From assembly GCF_027587205.1 (NCBI RefSeq), contig NZ_JAPDOD010000021.1, forward strand, positions 62,001 to 126,000: a DNA stretch of 64,000 nt, written 5' to 3'. The DNA is from Solirubrobacter ginsenosidimutans. Its GTDB lineage: Bacteria; Actinomycetota; Thermoleophilia; Solirubrobacterales; Solirubrobacteraceae. The position numbers and the translations under genes were made by a program. The notes beneath the pieces were generated by a model. That model made no database searches. It had not been told where the DNA came from and was given only the letters and a program-made list of their open reading frames with translations. Shown one piece after another: positions 1 through 8,086 of the stretch. Within the stretch, counting starts at the first letter, position 1; every line of letters starts with the position of its first letter.

Positions 1-1162
1 TGCCGCCGTGCAACTTGACGATGATCGAGCGCTCGAGCCGGCCCTGCGGTGTCACCGGCAACCCGGAGTAGTCGTTGGCGATGCCCGTCGGCCGCGCGTC
101 CTCGCCTGAGCGGTCCCACCATGGCAGATGCACGAAGCGGCCGCCGTGCTCGCCGGCCGCGATGAAGACCACGACGTCGTACGGCTCTTCCGCCTCGTCG
201 AAGGCGCATTCGAGCGCGGTGTCGTAGCTCGCGGTGAGGATCATCTGGTAGCGCTCTCGCCCGCGGGCGCGCAGCAACCCCGGGAGGCCGGCCAGGAAGC
301 GATGCACCACGGCCGGCACGCAGTCCTCGGACTCGAGGATCTCCTCGAGCGCCTCATGCAGGTCGCCCGGCGTGAGCGTGGAGACGATCTGTTGCGACAC
401 CCGCGCGAGGTCGAACGGGCCGGGGCCGAGCGAGTAGCGCTCGGCAAGCTCCCGCGCGAGGTCGCCACCTTGCGGCATCCTCCCGCAGCCACGCTGCCAG
501 GGCGTGTCCGGCTCGCCTTCCACCGGGCCCGAGCCGAGCACCGGGATCAGGCGGCCCTTGCCCTCCAAGGCGTTGATCAACTGGGCGAAATGCGGGCTCA
601 GCTGCGCGCCGATGAGCGTGGGAGCGGGCGGTCGCCGCGGCGGCGGCGGGGGCGGGGGGTGCCGGGCGACGAGCGCGGGCAGCGTGTTGAGCAGGGCGTC
701 GAGGTCGCGTGGCCAGCTCTCGTGGCGCAGCCTCACGCTTTGGCGCTCGGCGACCGGCCGGAAGGCTCGTGGCCAGCGGGCCGAGTGGTCGAGCGTCGCG
801 TTGTCGAGGAGCACGGGAACGATCAGTTTGTGCGCACGCAAGGCATGCTCGACCTCGCGGCGCAGGACGTCCTCCTCATCGGGATCGCGGACCTCGCGTC
901 GCCCGTAGTCGTCGGCGAGCGTCACCCAACGCTCGCCCATCACGACGAGCAGGACGTCAGCGGCGGCGATGTTGGCCGCGATCGCGTCCGCCCAGCGCGA
1001 GCCGAGCGCCAACGACTCGACGTCGAAGAACACGTCGCCGAACCGCTCGCGCAAGGCGTCCGCGAGCAGCCGTGCGTGGGCTGCGGCGTCGGAACGCCGG
1101 TAGCTGACGAACGCCGTCAGGCGCGCCTCAGGCGGGTCGTGCTCGATCGGCAGCGCCGTCAT
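1..1162 (-). CDS. TIR-SIR2 fusion protein, N-terminal part (gene continues past the left edge)
   Basis: The frame opens at ATG 1162 and runs off the window, leaving 387 visible residues. Residues 14-160 are a TIR domain with FVSYRRSD (18-25), FFDVESLALGSRW (45-57) and RREVEHAL; Glu103 in the last block sits where NAD-cleaving bacterial TIRs have their catalytic glutamate. A linker with seven prolines (169-175) leads to a SIR2-like domain with LIPVLGSG (205-212), TASYDTALE (310-318) and VKLHGG (382-387). Known TIR and SIR2 immune effectors deplete NAD+ (family knowledge); two potential NADase modules in one chain suggest a defence or signalling role (inference). Ser312 replaces the asparagine usual in the TTNYD-type motif, so SIR2 catalysis may be impaired. 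Whatever follows the SIR2 domain is not visible. Confidence 0.85.
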   Translation of the reverse strand, partial: MTALPIEHDPPEARLTAFVSYRRSDAAAHARLLADALRERFGDVFFDVESLALGSRWADAIAANIAAADVLLVVMGERWVTLADDYGRREVRDPDEEDVLRREVEHALRAHKLIVPVLLDNATLDHSARWPRAFRPVAERQSVRLRHESWPRDLDALLNTLPALVARHPPPPPPPRRPPAPTLIGAQLSPHFAQLINALEGKGRLIPVLGSGPVEGEPDTPWQRGCGRMPQGGDLARELAERYSLGPGPFDLARVSQQIVSTLTPGDLHEALEEILESEDCVPAVVHRFLAGLPGLLRARGRERYQMILTASYDTALECAFDEAEEPYDVVVFIAAGEHGGRFVHLPWWDRSGEDARPTGIANDYSGLPVTPQGRLERSIIVKLHGG

Positions 1163-1168
1163 GTGCAG

Positions 1169-1198
1169 ACCATACCTGCGCGCTGAACGTCGGTTCAA
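1169..1198 (-). promoter_or_regulatory. Promoter of the TIR-SIR2 gene, probably leaderless
   Basis: On the minus strand TTGAAC (1198-1193) and TATGGT (1174-1169) are separated by 18 bp. Six bases separate the -10 hexamer from ATG 1162, so the expected transcription start coincides with the A of the start codon. No Shine-Dalgarno sequence is visible. Confidence 0.55.
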
Positions 1199-1262
1199 TG
1201 CACCGAAAATTCGTTGGAGGGCGCCGGGAATAGTGTCGACGACAGCGCCGTTTGGTCCCTGT

Positions 1263-2318
1263 ATGCGGATCATCTTCGCGACCTGTCAGGGCGGCGGCCA
1301 TTTCCAGCCGCTGGTCCCGTTCGCCCGCGCCGCGCAGCGCGCCGGACATGACGTGGTGGTCGCTGCGCCGGGCGCGGCGCGCGGGATGGTCGAGCGGGCC
1401 GGGTTCGAGTGCTACGCGCTCGGGGAGCCGTGGGATCGCGCCGAGCGGTGGGCGGCCGTGTTCGGTCCCGACAGCCCGGGCGCCGTGCACGTCGTCCAGG
1501 AGCTGTTCATCGGCCTCGATGCCTACGCGGCGCTGCCGGGAATGCTCGCCCTGGTCCACAACCACGGCGCCGACCTGATCGTGCGCGAGACCACCGAGTT
1601 CTCCTCGACGATCGCGGCTGCCCACTTCAACGTGCCGGTCGTCGCCGTCGGCCCGCACCTCGACGCGGCCATCGACACCGACGGCGGCCTGCACGCGATC
1701 GCCGCGCCCGCCCTCGAGCGGCTCGGCCCCTACCGCCTCGACGCGCCCGTGCTCACGCTCTCCCCGTTCGGTGACGCGCCCGGCGTGCACCGGTTCCGCC
1801 ACCCGGCGCGCGAGCGCGTGGACCGCTCGCTCGTCTACGTCTCGTTCGGGAGCGAGATCCGCTCGCCCGAGCTCTTCCGCGCCATCGCGCGGGCGCTGGC
1901 GGGCGTGCCGAAGCGGGTGCTGATGACGGTCGGCCGCCATGTGGACGTCGACGCGCTGGGTCCGCTGCCGGCGAACGTCCGCGTCGAGCGCTGGGTCGAT
2001 CAGGGAGACGTCATGCCGCACGCCGCGGCGATGGTCGGCCACGGCGGGTCGGGCGGGACGCTGGCGGCGCTGGCCGCCGGCGTCCCGCTCGCCTTCATGC
2101 CGCAGTTCGTCGACGGTCCCGCCAACGCCGCCCGCGTGACCGAGCTCGGCGCGGGGATCGTGGTCGAGGACGATGTGGCCGGCGCGGTGCATGAGCTGCT
2201 GAACGAGCGGTCCTACCGCGAGGCGGCGGAGCGCGTCGCCGACACGATGCGCTCCCTGCCGCCGGTCGAGGCCGCGCTGGAGCTGTTCAGTCGTAGCGCT
2301 GGATCAGCCGCACGTTGA
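1263..2318 (+). CDS. GT1-family (UGT/MGT-like) glycosyltransferase
   Basis: A 351-residue protein of the MGT/EryCIII-like GT1 type, which moves sugars from NDP-sugars to small acceptors. The N-terminus MRIIFATCQGGGHFQPLVP is the classic start of the acceptor-binding half. The C-terminal half carries YVSFGSE and the donor-binding block VGHGGSGGTLAALAAGVP followed by PQFVDGPANA (about residues 255-285). ATG 1263 was chosen because homology begins exactly there; an upstream in-frame ATG at 1161 would add 34 unrelated residues and run into the divergent TIR-SIR2 start. The 3' end overlaps the convergent ABC permease by 32 bp. The acceptor cannot be read from the sequence. Confidence 0.85.
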   Translation: MRIIFATCQGGGHFQPLVPFARAAQRAGHDVVVAAPGAARGMVERAGFECYALGEPWDRAERWAAVFGPDSPGAVHVVQELFIGLDAYAALPGMLALVHNHGADLIVRETTEFSSTIAAAHFNVPVVAVGPHLDAAIDTDGGLHAIAAPALERLGPYRLDAPVLTLSPFGDAPGVHRFRHPARERVDRSLVYVSFGSEIRSPELFRAIARALAGVPKRVLMTVGRHVDVDALGPLPANVRVERWVDQGDVMPHAAAMVGHGGSGGTLAALAAGVPLAFMPQFVDGPANAARVTELGAGIVVEDDVAGAVHELLNERSYREAAERVADTMRSLPPVEAALELFSRSAGSAAR

Positions 2319-3042
2319 GGGCGAGCATCAGTGCGCCGGCCACCGCGACGACCAGGAACCCGGGCCAGATCGAGCTCCAGACGAGGTCCTCGAGAATCAG
2401 CGAGCGCAGCGACTCCATCACGTAGGTGACGGGGTTCAAGGTCGCGGCGACCTCCATCGGGTGCGTGAGCATGTCGCGCGGGACGAAGTTCGGCGTCAGG
2501 AACAGCAGCGGGAAGAAGATCAGTCCGCCGGAGTTCGTGGCCGCCGCGCTGCGGGTCTTGAGCGCGATCAGCTGCATGAAGCCGACGAACACGACCGCCC
2601 ACAGCGCGGTCAGCACGATCAGCAGGATGAAGCCGAGGATGCCGCTCGCGATGCTGATCCCGAACACGACGCCGAGCAGGACGATCGCGGCGGAGATGAG
2701 CAGGCCCTTGGCCAGCTCGGCGACGAGCCGGCCGAGCACGATCGCGACGCGCGAGATCGGCGCCGCGCGGAGCTTGTCGAAGTACCCGCCCTCGATGTCC
2801 TCCACGAGGAACAGCGCCGCGGTGCCGAACGAGGCCGCCAGCAGCAGCGACTGCGGCAGCTGGAACGCGCCGTAGCCCTGGCCCTGCAGGAAGTCGGTCG
2901 ACGCCGCCGGGAAGATCTTGCCCGCCTGGCCGACGTTGACGACGAGGAAGAAGAGCGGGATGAAGAGCGTGGGGAGGATCGCCTCCGGCGTGCGGTACGC
3001 CTCGCGCAGCGCGCGCTGTCCGAGCACCCAGGCATGGGTCAT
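2287..3042 (-). CDS. ABC-2 type transporter permease (DrrB-like)
   Basis: A 251-residue integral membrane protein with about six hydrophobic segments, typical of ABC-2 permeases that pair with a separate ATPase to export drugs or lipids. LFLVEDIEGGYFDKLRAAP and the late NPVTYVMESLR are recurrent in the DrrB/NodJ type. Its start overlaps the stop of the upstream ATPase gene by 4 bp (ATGA), so the two are probably translationally coupled and form one exporter. The substrate is unknown. The neighbouring glycosyltransferase and methyltransferase are compatible with tailoring and export of a natural product, but nothing links them directly. Confidence 0.88.
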   Translation of the reverse strand: MTHAWVLGQRALREAYRTPEAILPTLFIPLFFLVVNVGQAGKIFPAASTDFLQGQGYGAFQLPQSLLLAASFGTAALFLVEDIEGGYFDKLRAAPISRVAIVLGRLVAELAKGLLISAAIVLLGVVFGISIASGILGFILLIVLTALWAVVFVGFMQLIALKTRSAAATNSGGLIFFPLLFLTPNFVPRDMLTHPMEVAATLNPVTYVMESLRSLILEDLVWSSIWPGFLVVAVAGALMLALNVRLIQRYD

Positions 3043-3839
3043 GCCGTCACCTCTTGGACATCACCGGCGCCGCGGCTGCGCGAGCGGCCGGTGGCATCGA
3101 GGAAGACGTCGTCGAGCGTGGGCTCGGTGTCGAGCTCGAGCCGCTGCATGAGCTCGTTCTTGAGCTGCTGCGGCGTCCCCTCGCGGACGATCACGCCGCC
3201 GTCGATGATCGCGAGCCGATCGCAGAGCTGGTCGGCCTCCTCGAGGTACTGCGTGGTGAGGAAGACGGTCGTGCCGTGGCGGTTGATGCGCTGGACCTCG
3301 TCCCACACGGTCAACCGGCTGGCGGGATCGAGGCCGGTCGTCGGCTCGTCCAGGAACAGCACCTCGGGCTCGTGCACGAGCGCGGAGGCGAGGTCGAGCC
3401 GCCGCTTCATCCCGCCGCTGTAGCCCTTGATGCGCCGGTCGGCGGCGTCGGTCAGTTCGACCAGCACCAGCAGCTCCTCGGCGCGCTCCTTCGCCTCCTG
3501 GCCGTTCATCCCGAACAGCCGCGCCTGCAGGATCAGCAACTCGCGCCCGGTCTGGCGAGGGTCGAGCCCGGCCTCCTGCAACGCGACCCCGATCTTGTGC
3601 CGCGCCGCGTCAGGGTCCTTCGCCACGTCGACGCCCGCGACGTGCGCGCTCCCGGCGGTGATCGACAGCAGCGTCGTCAACATCCGCACCGTGGTGCTCT
3701 TTCCGGCGCCGTTGGGGCCGAGGAACCCGAACACCTCCCCGCGCGCGACCCGCAGGTCGACACCCCGCACCGCCTCTACGTCGCCGTAGTGCTTGACCAG
3801 CCCTTCGGCCCGCACCGCGACCTGCGCTCGTTCGCTCAT
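3039..3839 (-). CDS. ABC transporter ATP-binding protein (DrrA-like)
   Basis: A 266-residue nucleotide-binding domain with Walker A GPNGAGKST, signature YSGGMKRRLDLASAL, Walker B VLFLDEPTTGLDP and the downstream switch histidine region replaced by TTQYLEEAD, as is usual in the daunorubicin-resistance DrrA subfamily. The C-terminal extension (TEPTLDDVFLDATGR) is also DrrA-like. It precedes the permease by a 4-bp overlap and would energise export. Transcribed leftward, divergent from the methyltransferase. Confidence 0.92.
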   Translation of the reverse strand: MSERAQVAVRAEGLVKHYGDVEAVRGVDLRVARGEVFGFLGPNGAGKSTTVRMLTTLLSITAGSAHVAGVDVAKDPDAARHKIGVALQEAGLDPRQTGRELLILQARLFGMNGQEAKERAEELLVLVELTDAADRRIKGYSGGMKRRLDLASALVHEPEVLFLDEPTTGLDPASRLTVWDEVQRINRHGTTVFLTTQYLEEADQLCDRLAIIDGGVIVREGTPQQLKNELMQRLELDTEPTLDDVFLDATGRSRSRGAGDVQEVTA

Positions 3840-3901
3840 TGCCTCCTAGGACTTCAAGAGGCGCGAGAACTCATCGGTGCCGTGTGTGGGATGCTCGCGG
3901 A

Positions 3902-4654
3902 GTGTTTGCGGCGGCGGACGCGTATGACCGGCACATCGGGCGCTATAGCGCGGCGCTGGGGCGGGAGCTGATCGCGTTTGCGGGTGTCGAGCCCGGGGTG
4001 CGGGCGCTGGATGTCGGGTGCGGGCCGGGCGGGCTCGCCGGCGAGCTCGTGGCGCTGCTCGGCCCGGACAACGTCGCGGCGGCCGACCCGTCGGCGCCGT
4101 TCGTGGACGCGGCGAGCGCGCGGCTGCCGGGCGTCGACGTGCGCGTGGCGCCCGCCGAGGCGCTGCCGTTCGCGGATGACGCCTTCGACGTCGCGCTCTC
4201 CCAGCTCGTCGTGAACTTCATGGCCGACCCGCTCGCCGGGGTGGGGGAGATGCGGCGCGTCGCCGGGAGGGTTGCCGCCGCGGTCTGGGACTACGTGGGC
4301 GAGATGACGCTGCTGCGGCGGTTCTGGGATGCCGCGGTCGCGCTCGACCCTGCGGCCGCGGCTCTCGACGAAGGCCGCGGCACGCTCTGCACACCGGACG
4401 GCCTGCGCTCGCTCTGGGCGCGGGCGGGTCTGGACGACGTGACCGTCACGTCGGCGGTCGTCGAGGCGGCCTACGAAGGCTTCGACGACCTGTGGGCGCC
4501 GTTCGAGCGCGGCGTCGGGCCCGCCGGCGCGTGGGCGGTCGCACTCGCCTCCGAGCCGCGAGCCGCGCTGAAAGCGGCCTTCCGCGAACGGCTCGTCATC
4601 CCCGACGGGCCGTTCACCCTCACCGCAAAGGCGTGGCTCGTCTGCGGTAGGTGA
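3902..4654 (+). CDS. Class I SAM-dependent methyltransferase
   Basis: About 250 residues with SAM-binding motif I ALDVGCGPGGL, an acidic residue after the second strand (AAADPS) and motif PFADDAFDVALSQLVVNF, typical of Methyltransf_11/25 proteins. GTG 3902 was chosen because the preserved family start FAAADAYDRHIGRYS begins there; an earlier ATG at 3839 would overlap the start of the divergent ABC ATPase. The substrate is unknown. The 3' end overlaps the convergent DHFR-like gene by 35 bp. Confidence 0.82.
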   Translation: MFAAADAYDRHIGRYSAALGRELIAFAGVEPGVRALDVGCGPGGLAGELVALLGPDNVAAADPSAPFVDAASARLPGVDVRVAPAEALPFADDAFDVALSQLVVNFMADPLAGVGEMRRVAGRVAAAVWDYVGEMTLLRRFWDAAVALDPAAAALDEGRGTLCTPDGLRSLWARAGLDDVTVTSAVVEAAYEGFDDLWAPFERGVGPAGAWAVALASEPRAALKAAFRERLVIPDGPFTLTAKAWLVCGR

Positions 4655-5171
4655 GCATCGCCGCCTCGCCCGCGCGCTCGCAGGCGACGAGCTCGAGCGA
4701 GACCGGCCCGCGCTCGAACAGCCGCCGGCCCTCGCCGATCACGAGCGGGAAGACCAGCAGCCGGTACTCGTCGACGAGGTCGTGTTCGATCAGCTGGCCG
4801 GCGATGCTCGCACTGCCCACGACGATCACGTCGCCGTCGACCTCGGTCACGCCACCCGACAATTGCGCCGAGTTGCTCCAGCGGCTCACGTCCACGGGCG
4901 AGCGGGACGCGACGAGCTTCGGGATGCGGTTCATGACGTCCGCGAAGGCGTCGTCGCGCGCCGGCCAGAGCCGCGCGAACCGCTCCCACGTCGCGCGCCC
5001 GAACAGGAGCGACGACGTCTCCAGCGCCTCGCCGAGCCGGAACTTGTCGCCCGCGACCGTCTCCGGTCCGTACCGGAACGCCCAGCCGCCGAAGGCCGTC
5101 CCGTCCCTGCCGTCGGGGTCCTCGATCACACCGTCGAGGGAGATGAACTGCACCACGGTCACGTGTCCCAT
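4620..5171 (-). CDS. Dihydrofolate reductase / RibD C-terminal family protein
   Basis: A 183-residue cytosolic protein of the YyaP/YwjB-like branch of the DHFR fold (RibD_C). It starts VTVVQFISLDGVIEDPDG and carries LLFGRATWERFA, SNSAQLSGGV and DVIVVGSASIAGQLIEHDLVDEY followed by FPLVIGEGRRLF, all characteristic. Family members bind NADPH and reduce pterin- or riboflavin-like substrates, but this branch is mostly uncharacterised. An AAGGCGG Shine-Dalgarno-like stretch precedes ATG 5171. Confidence 0.85.
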   Translation of the reverse strand: MGHVTVVQFISLDGVIEDPDGRDGTAFGGWAFRYGPETVAGDKFRLGEALETSSLLFGRATWERFARLWPARDDAFADVMNRIPKLVASRSPVDVSRWSNSAQLSGGVTEVDGDVIVVGSASIAGQLIEHDLVDEYRLLVFPLVIGEGRRLFERGPVSLELVACERAGEAAMLTYRRRATPLR

Positions 5172-5204
5172 GCCGCCTTGACGAACGGGAGACGCCGGAG
5201 GGGA

Positions 5205-5465
5205 CTACAAGAACTCGGCGCGCGACCGGCCGCAGGTCGCGCAGCAGAACCCGGTGACGTTGACGCTGCCGTCGGCCGGGCAGTCCCAGACGAAGTCGAG
5301 TGCGCGGACCATCTCGTCGTAGTCGGCTCCGCGGCGCAGCGGGTGCTTGCGGCGAAAACGGCGCTTCAGGTGCGGATCGGTGAGCTCGGAGCGGTTGCGC
5401 TCGCGGGTGACATCGTCGAACTCGAGGTCGACGGGACCCTCCACGGTCCACGGACGCGTTGCCAC
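5205..5465 (-). CDS. Small conserved-looking protein with a cysteine cluster
   Basis: An 86-residue protein I do not recognise. Its C-terminus has DCPADGS, then GFCCATCGRS, giving four cysteines that could bind zinc. The middle is highly charged (HLKRRFRRKHPLRRG). GTG 5465 was chosen over an ATG at 5516 because TATTTT at 5477-5472 lies exactly 6 nt upstream, the leaderless spacing seen repeatedly in this window, and because the extra 17 residues would be low-complexity arginine. Function unknown. Confidence 0.5.
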   Translation of the reverse strand: MATRPWTVEGPVDLEFDDVTRERNRSELTDPHLKRRFRRKHPLRRGADYDEMVRALDFVWDCPADGSVNVTGFCCATCGRSRAEFL

Positions 5466-5471
5466 GAACAG

Positions 5472-5477
5472 AAAATA
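5472..5477 (-). promoter_or_regulatory. -10 hexamer TATTTT, leaderless spacing
   Basis: TATTTT lies six bases before GTG 5465 in an otherwise very GC-rich stretch. It decides the start of the cysteine-cluster protein. No convincing -35 is visible. Confidence 0.4.
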
Positions 5478-5541
5478 CGCCCATCGGCGGCGGCGCACCC
5501 GTCGCCGGTCAGACAATCAACTAGAGCGTCGCGCCAGCGGG

Positions 5542-6036
5542 TCAGCTGGTGGGCTCGCCGCCGCGGGCGACGAACGCCTTGGCCAGCGCGACGAACTCGT
5601 CGTCGCTGAGCGCGTCGTCGGGGACGTCGACGGGCGCGAGCTCCTCGATGTCGGTGACCGTCTTCGTGCCCCAGACCATGAATGCGGCGTCGAAGACGAG
5701 CTCGACGACCGCCGGGCCCTTGGCCGTCTCGAGCAGCACGTCGGAGACGTAGTTGGAGGTCGCGCTGTCGCCGTGGCCGTGGTGGGTGTTGTGGGTGTCG
5801 ATGACGCGGGCGCCCGACACGGCCCCGAAGCGCTTCTCGATGTCGGCCACGTAGCTCTCGGCGCCCTTGGGCGCCAGCCGGGGGTTCTGGTTGACGACCG
5901 CGGCCGCGAACTGCGTTGAAGCTTCGCGCGCGCCGCCGCTGTTCTTGCCGTTCACCCAGATGAACGTGGCGCCGATGGCGATGAACAGGGCGAAGATGCC
6001 GGCGACGGTCAGGGCGATGCGGTTCGGCGAGATCAC
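5542..6036 (-). CDS. Membrane-anchored hypothetical protein
   Basis: A 164-residue protein with one N-terminal membrane segment (IALTVAGIFALFIAIGATFIWV, about residues 6-27) and an extracytoplasmic domain. It has no recognised family. The domain contains a histidine-rich stretch THNTHHGHGD and an acidic C-terminus. GTG 6036 is preferred because the long in-frame extension upstream is arginine/serine low-complexity and would overlap the epimerase gene. The 85-bp gap to the epimerase holds no clear signal. Confidence 0.6.
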   Translation of the reverse strand: MISPNRIALTVAGIFALFIAIGATFIWVNGKNSGGAREASTQFAAAVVNQNPRLAPKGAESYVADIEKRFGAVSGARVIDTHNTHHGHGDSATSNYVSDVLLETAKGPAVVELVFDAAFMVWGTKTVTDIEELAPVDVPDDALSDDEFVALAKAFVARGGEPTS

Positions 6037-6121
6037 GCCGGCAAGCCTGCCGGGCGGCGGGTCACGCGTCGGTGGAGCCAACTTGTGGGCGTCTTGGCGG
6101 GTGGCCGCCGTAACGAAGACC

Positions 6122-7099
6122 TCAGCGGACGGTGTACGGCCCGGTCGACTCGGCGTGGTAGCCCTTCGCGCCGACCTGGAGCGCGAGCTCGCTCCGCCAC
6201 TCCTCACCGCGCGCGAGCCGCTCCAGCGCGTACGCGAAGTCATAGCGCGGGCGCCAGCCGAGGTCGCGCCGTGCCGCCTCGTTGACGTAGACGCGCTCGA
6301 TCGTGTCGAACATCCGCCAGCCGAGCTGCTCGTAGAGGTCGGCGTATGCGGGGGCGTGGCGCGCGACCACGGCGGGCGCGTTCTCGTGCAGCTTCGCGAG
6401 GTCGTCCCGTGTGAAGGGCGTCGTGGCGCTGATGATGTAGCGGCCGAAGCCGAGCTCGGGCGCCCGGTCGAGCGCGAGCCGGTGGGCGCTGACGATGTCC
6501 GCGAGGTCGGCGCGGCGGTAGAGCAGCTCGTTGACCTTGAGGTTGGCGTCGGCGAAGGCCTCGCGGACCTCGTCGCGATCGTCGGCCTCGGGGAAGAACC
6601 GCGACGTCCGCAGGATCAGGATCGGGAGGCCGTGGTCGCGGTGGATCAGCTCGCAGACGTTCTCCGCCGCGGTCTTGGTGACGCCGTAGATGTTGCGCGG
6701 GACGGGGGCGACGTCCTCGGTGATCCAGTTCGCGGGGGCACCCGCCTCCGGCGTGAGGGCGCGGCCGAAGGCGCTGGTCGTGCTCGTGTAGATGACGCGG
6801 CCGACGCCGGCTGCGACCGCTTCCTCGAGCAGCGTGAGCGTGCCGGTGATGTTGGTCTCGACGAACTCCTGGCGGGTGTGGGAGCCGACGTGCGGCTTGT
6901 GCAACGTGGCGGCGTGGAGGATCGCGTCGACCCCGTCGAGCGCGCTGCGCACGAGCGGGCGGTCCGCGACGGAGCCGACGACGGTCGTGTGCGGCGAGGG
7001 GAGGATGTCGAGGCCGATCGTCTCGACGCCGTCGGCCGCGAGCACGCGGCACAGCGCCTCACCGAGATGGCCTGAGCTGCCGGTGACGAGGATGCGCAT
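6122..7099 (-). CDS. NAD-dependent epimerase/dehydratase (extended SDR)
   Basis: A 325-residue extended SDR. The NAD-binding motif is TGSSGHLG (residues 6-13), the first acidic adenosine ligand is GLDILPS, and the catalytic tyrosine-lysine pair is in NIYGVTKTAAE, with TSTTSAFG supplying the catalytic serine/threonine. The C-terminal half (RMFDTIERVYVNEAARRDLGW) fits sugar-nucleotide epimerases. Only 3 bp separate its start from the end of the Vgb-like gene upstream, so they are probably co-transcribed. Substrate unknown. Confidence 0.85.
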   Translation of the reverse strand: MRILVTGSSGHLGEALCRVLAADGVETIGLDILPSPHTTVVGSVADRPLVRSALDGVDAILHAATLHKPHVGSHTRQEFVETNITGTLTLLEEAVAAGVGRVIYTSTTSAFGRALTPEAGAPANWITEDVAPVPRNIYGVTKTAAENVCELIHRDHGLPILILRTSRFFPEADDRDEVREAFADANLKVNELLYRRADLADIVSAHRLALDRAPELGFGRYIISATTPFTRDDLAKLHENAPAVVARHAPAYADLYEQLGWRMFDTIERVYVNEAARRDLGWRPRYDFAYALERLARGEEWRSELALQVGAKGYHAESTGPYTVR

Positions 7100-7102
7100 G
7101 GT

Positions 7103-7939
7103 CTAGGAGGTTATACGTATGACGGTGCCGGCTTCAAGGGCGACCCAGAGCGCGTCGTCGGGGCCGATCGCGAGCCCGTGCGGCTCGCTGCCGGGTGGCA
7201 GGTCGAGCGTCGCGATCTCGCCCTCGTCGCTGACATGGGCGATCTGATTGGCGCCCCACAGGCTCACCCACACGCCGTCGGCCTGCGCGGCGATGATCGC
7301 GTGCGGGCGGGACTCGGGGTCCAGCTCGAGCTCCTGGATCGGCGCCTCGTCCGCGATCCGCCCGAGCTTGCCCGCGAGGATCTCCGTGAACCAGAGCGCG
7401 TCGTGGGTGGCGGTGATCCCGACGGGTCCGCCGCCGCGGGTGGGGATGTCGCGGATGCGCAGGTCCCCGCGCGTGTCGATCCGCCCGATCGCGTGCGCCT
7501 GGTTGAGCGTGAACCACAGCGCGCCGTCGGGGCCGTTGGTGATCATCGACGGCATCGACCCGCCGGGCAGCGCGAACTCGGTGACCTCGCCGCTGAGCGT
7601 CATGCGCCCCACCGTGTGCGTCCCCATCGCGGTGAACCACAGTGCGCCGTCGGGTCCGCTGGTCAGCCCGAAGGGTGCGCTGCCTTGGGACAGGGGGAAC
7701 GACGTCACCTCACCGGCCGTCGAGATCCGCCCGATCGCGTCGTCGCCGCTCAGCGTGAACCACAGCGCGCCGTCCCGCGCCGCCGTGATGATCGACGGCC
7801 GCGCACCCACGTCGAACGTCTCGACCGCACCGTCCATGGCCACCCGCGCGACCTGATCGCCGTGGACGAGCGTCACCCAGATCGCGCCATCAGGCCCCGC
7901 CGCCAGCGCATACGGGCCGCCACCCACCTCTACCTGCAT
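7103..7939 (-). CDS. Virginiamycin B lyase-like beta-propeller protein
   Basis: A 278-residue protein built of repeated GPDGALWFT-type blades (DGAIWVTLV, DGALWFTLS, DGALWFTAM, DGALWFTLN, DALWFTEI, DGVWVSLW, DALWVAL), the seven-bladed Vgb/streptogramin-lyase propeller. Characterised Vgb linearises streptogramin B by C-O elimination. Most genomic relatives are of unknown function, so antibiotic resistance should not be assumed. No signal peptide. TAGAGT sits 8 nt before ATG 7939, and its upstream side abuts the outer arm of repeat R3. Confidence 0.8.
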   Translation of the reverse strand: MQVEVGGGPYALAAGPDGAIWVTLVHGDQVARVAMDGAVETFDVGARPSIITAARDGALWFTLSGDDAIGRISTAGEVTSFPLSQGSAPFGLTSGPDGALWFTAMGTHTVGRMTLSGEVTEFALPGGSMPSMITNGPDGALWFTLNQAHAIGRIDTRGDLRIRDIPTRGGGPVGITATHDALWFTEILAGKLGRIADEAPIQELELDPESRPHAIIAAQADGVWVSLWGANQIAHVSDEGEIATLDLPPGSEPHGLAIGPDDALWVALEAGTVIRITS

Positions 7940-7952
7940 CGGCGGCGACTCT

Positions 7953-8070
7953 AGTCAACTGCGCCGGGTTCGAGTGGGCGCGTTCGCGGAGAGTGGTCAC
8001 TAGACGTTGCCTGACAACGTTGAGTGACCACACCGCGCGCCGGCGGGGTGATCGGCGCGCGTGAGCACGA
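7953..8070. repeat. Composite palindromic repeat, copy R3 (partial)
   Basis: Starts with AGTCAACTGCGCCGGG (7953-7968), the same outer arm found at 28726 and 36118. It continues with TTCGAGTGGGCGCGTT, related to the flank before the central palindrome in R1 and R2. A central hairpin (7993-8031) is followed by GCGGGGTGATCGG (8043 onward), which recurs after the R1 palindrome at 29039. The right outer arm is missing, so this looks like a partial copy. It fills the gap between two leftward genes. Confidence 0.65.
7993..8031. repeat. Central hairpin of R3
   Basis: GTGGTCACT and AGTGACCAC are perfect 9-bp arms. Inside them ACGTTG and CAACGT pair again around the loop CCTGA. The hairpin sequence differs from the R1/R2 centre although the flanks are related. 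Confidence 0.75.
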
Positions 8071-8086
8071 CAACCGGCTCGGGAAA

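Noticed and set aside
128..1186. A 352-codon rightward frame opposite the TIR-SIR2 gene
   Set aside because: Biased composition with no motif; the opposite strand carries two recognisable domains.
4620..4654. A possible terminator hairpin at the methyltransferase/DHFR-like overlap
   Set aside because: CTCACCGCA and TGCGGTAGGTGAG pair only with a bulge, so it is too weak to list beside the clear stop-codon hairpins.
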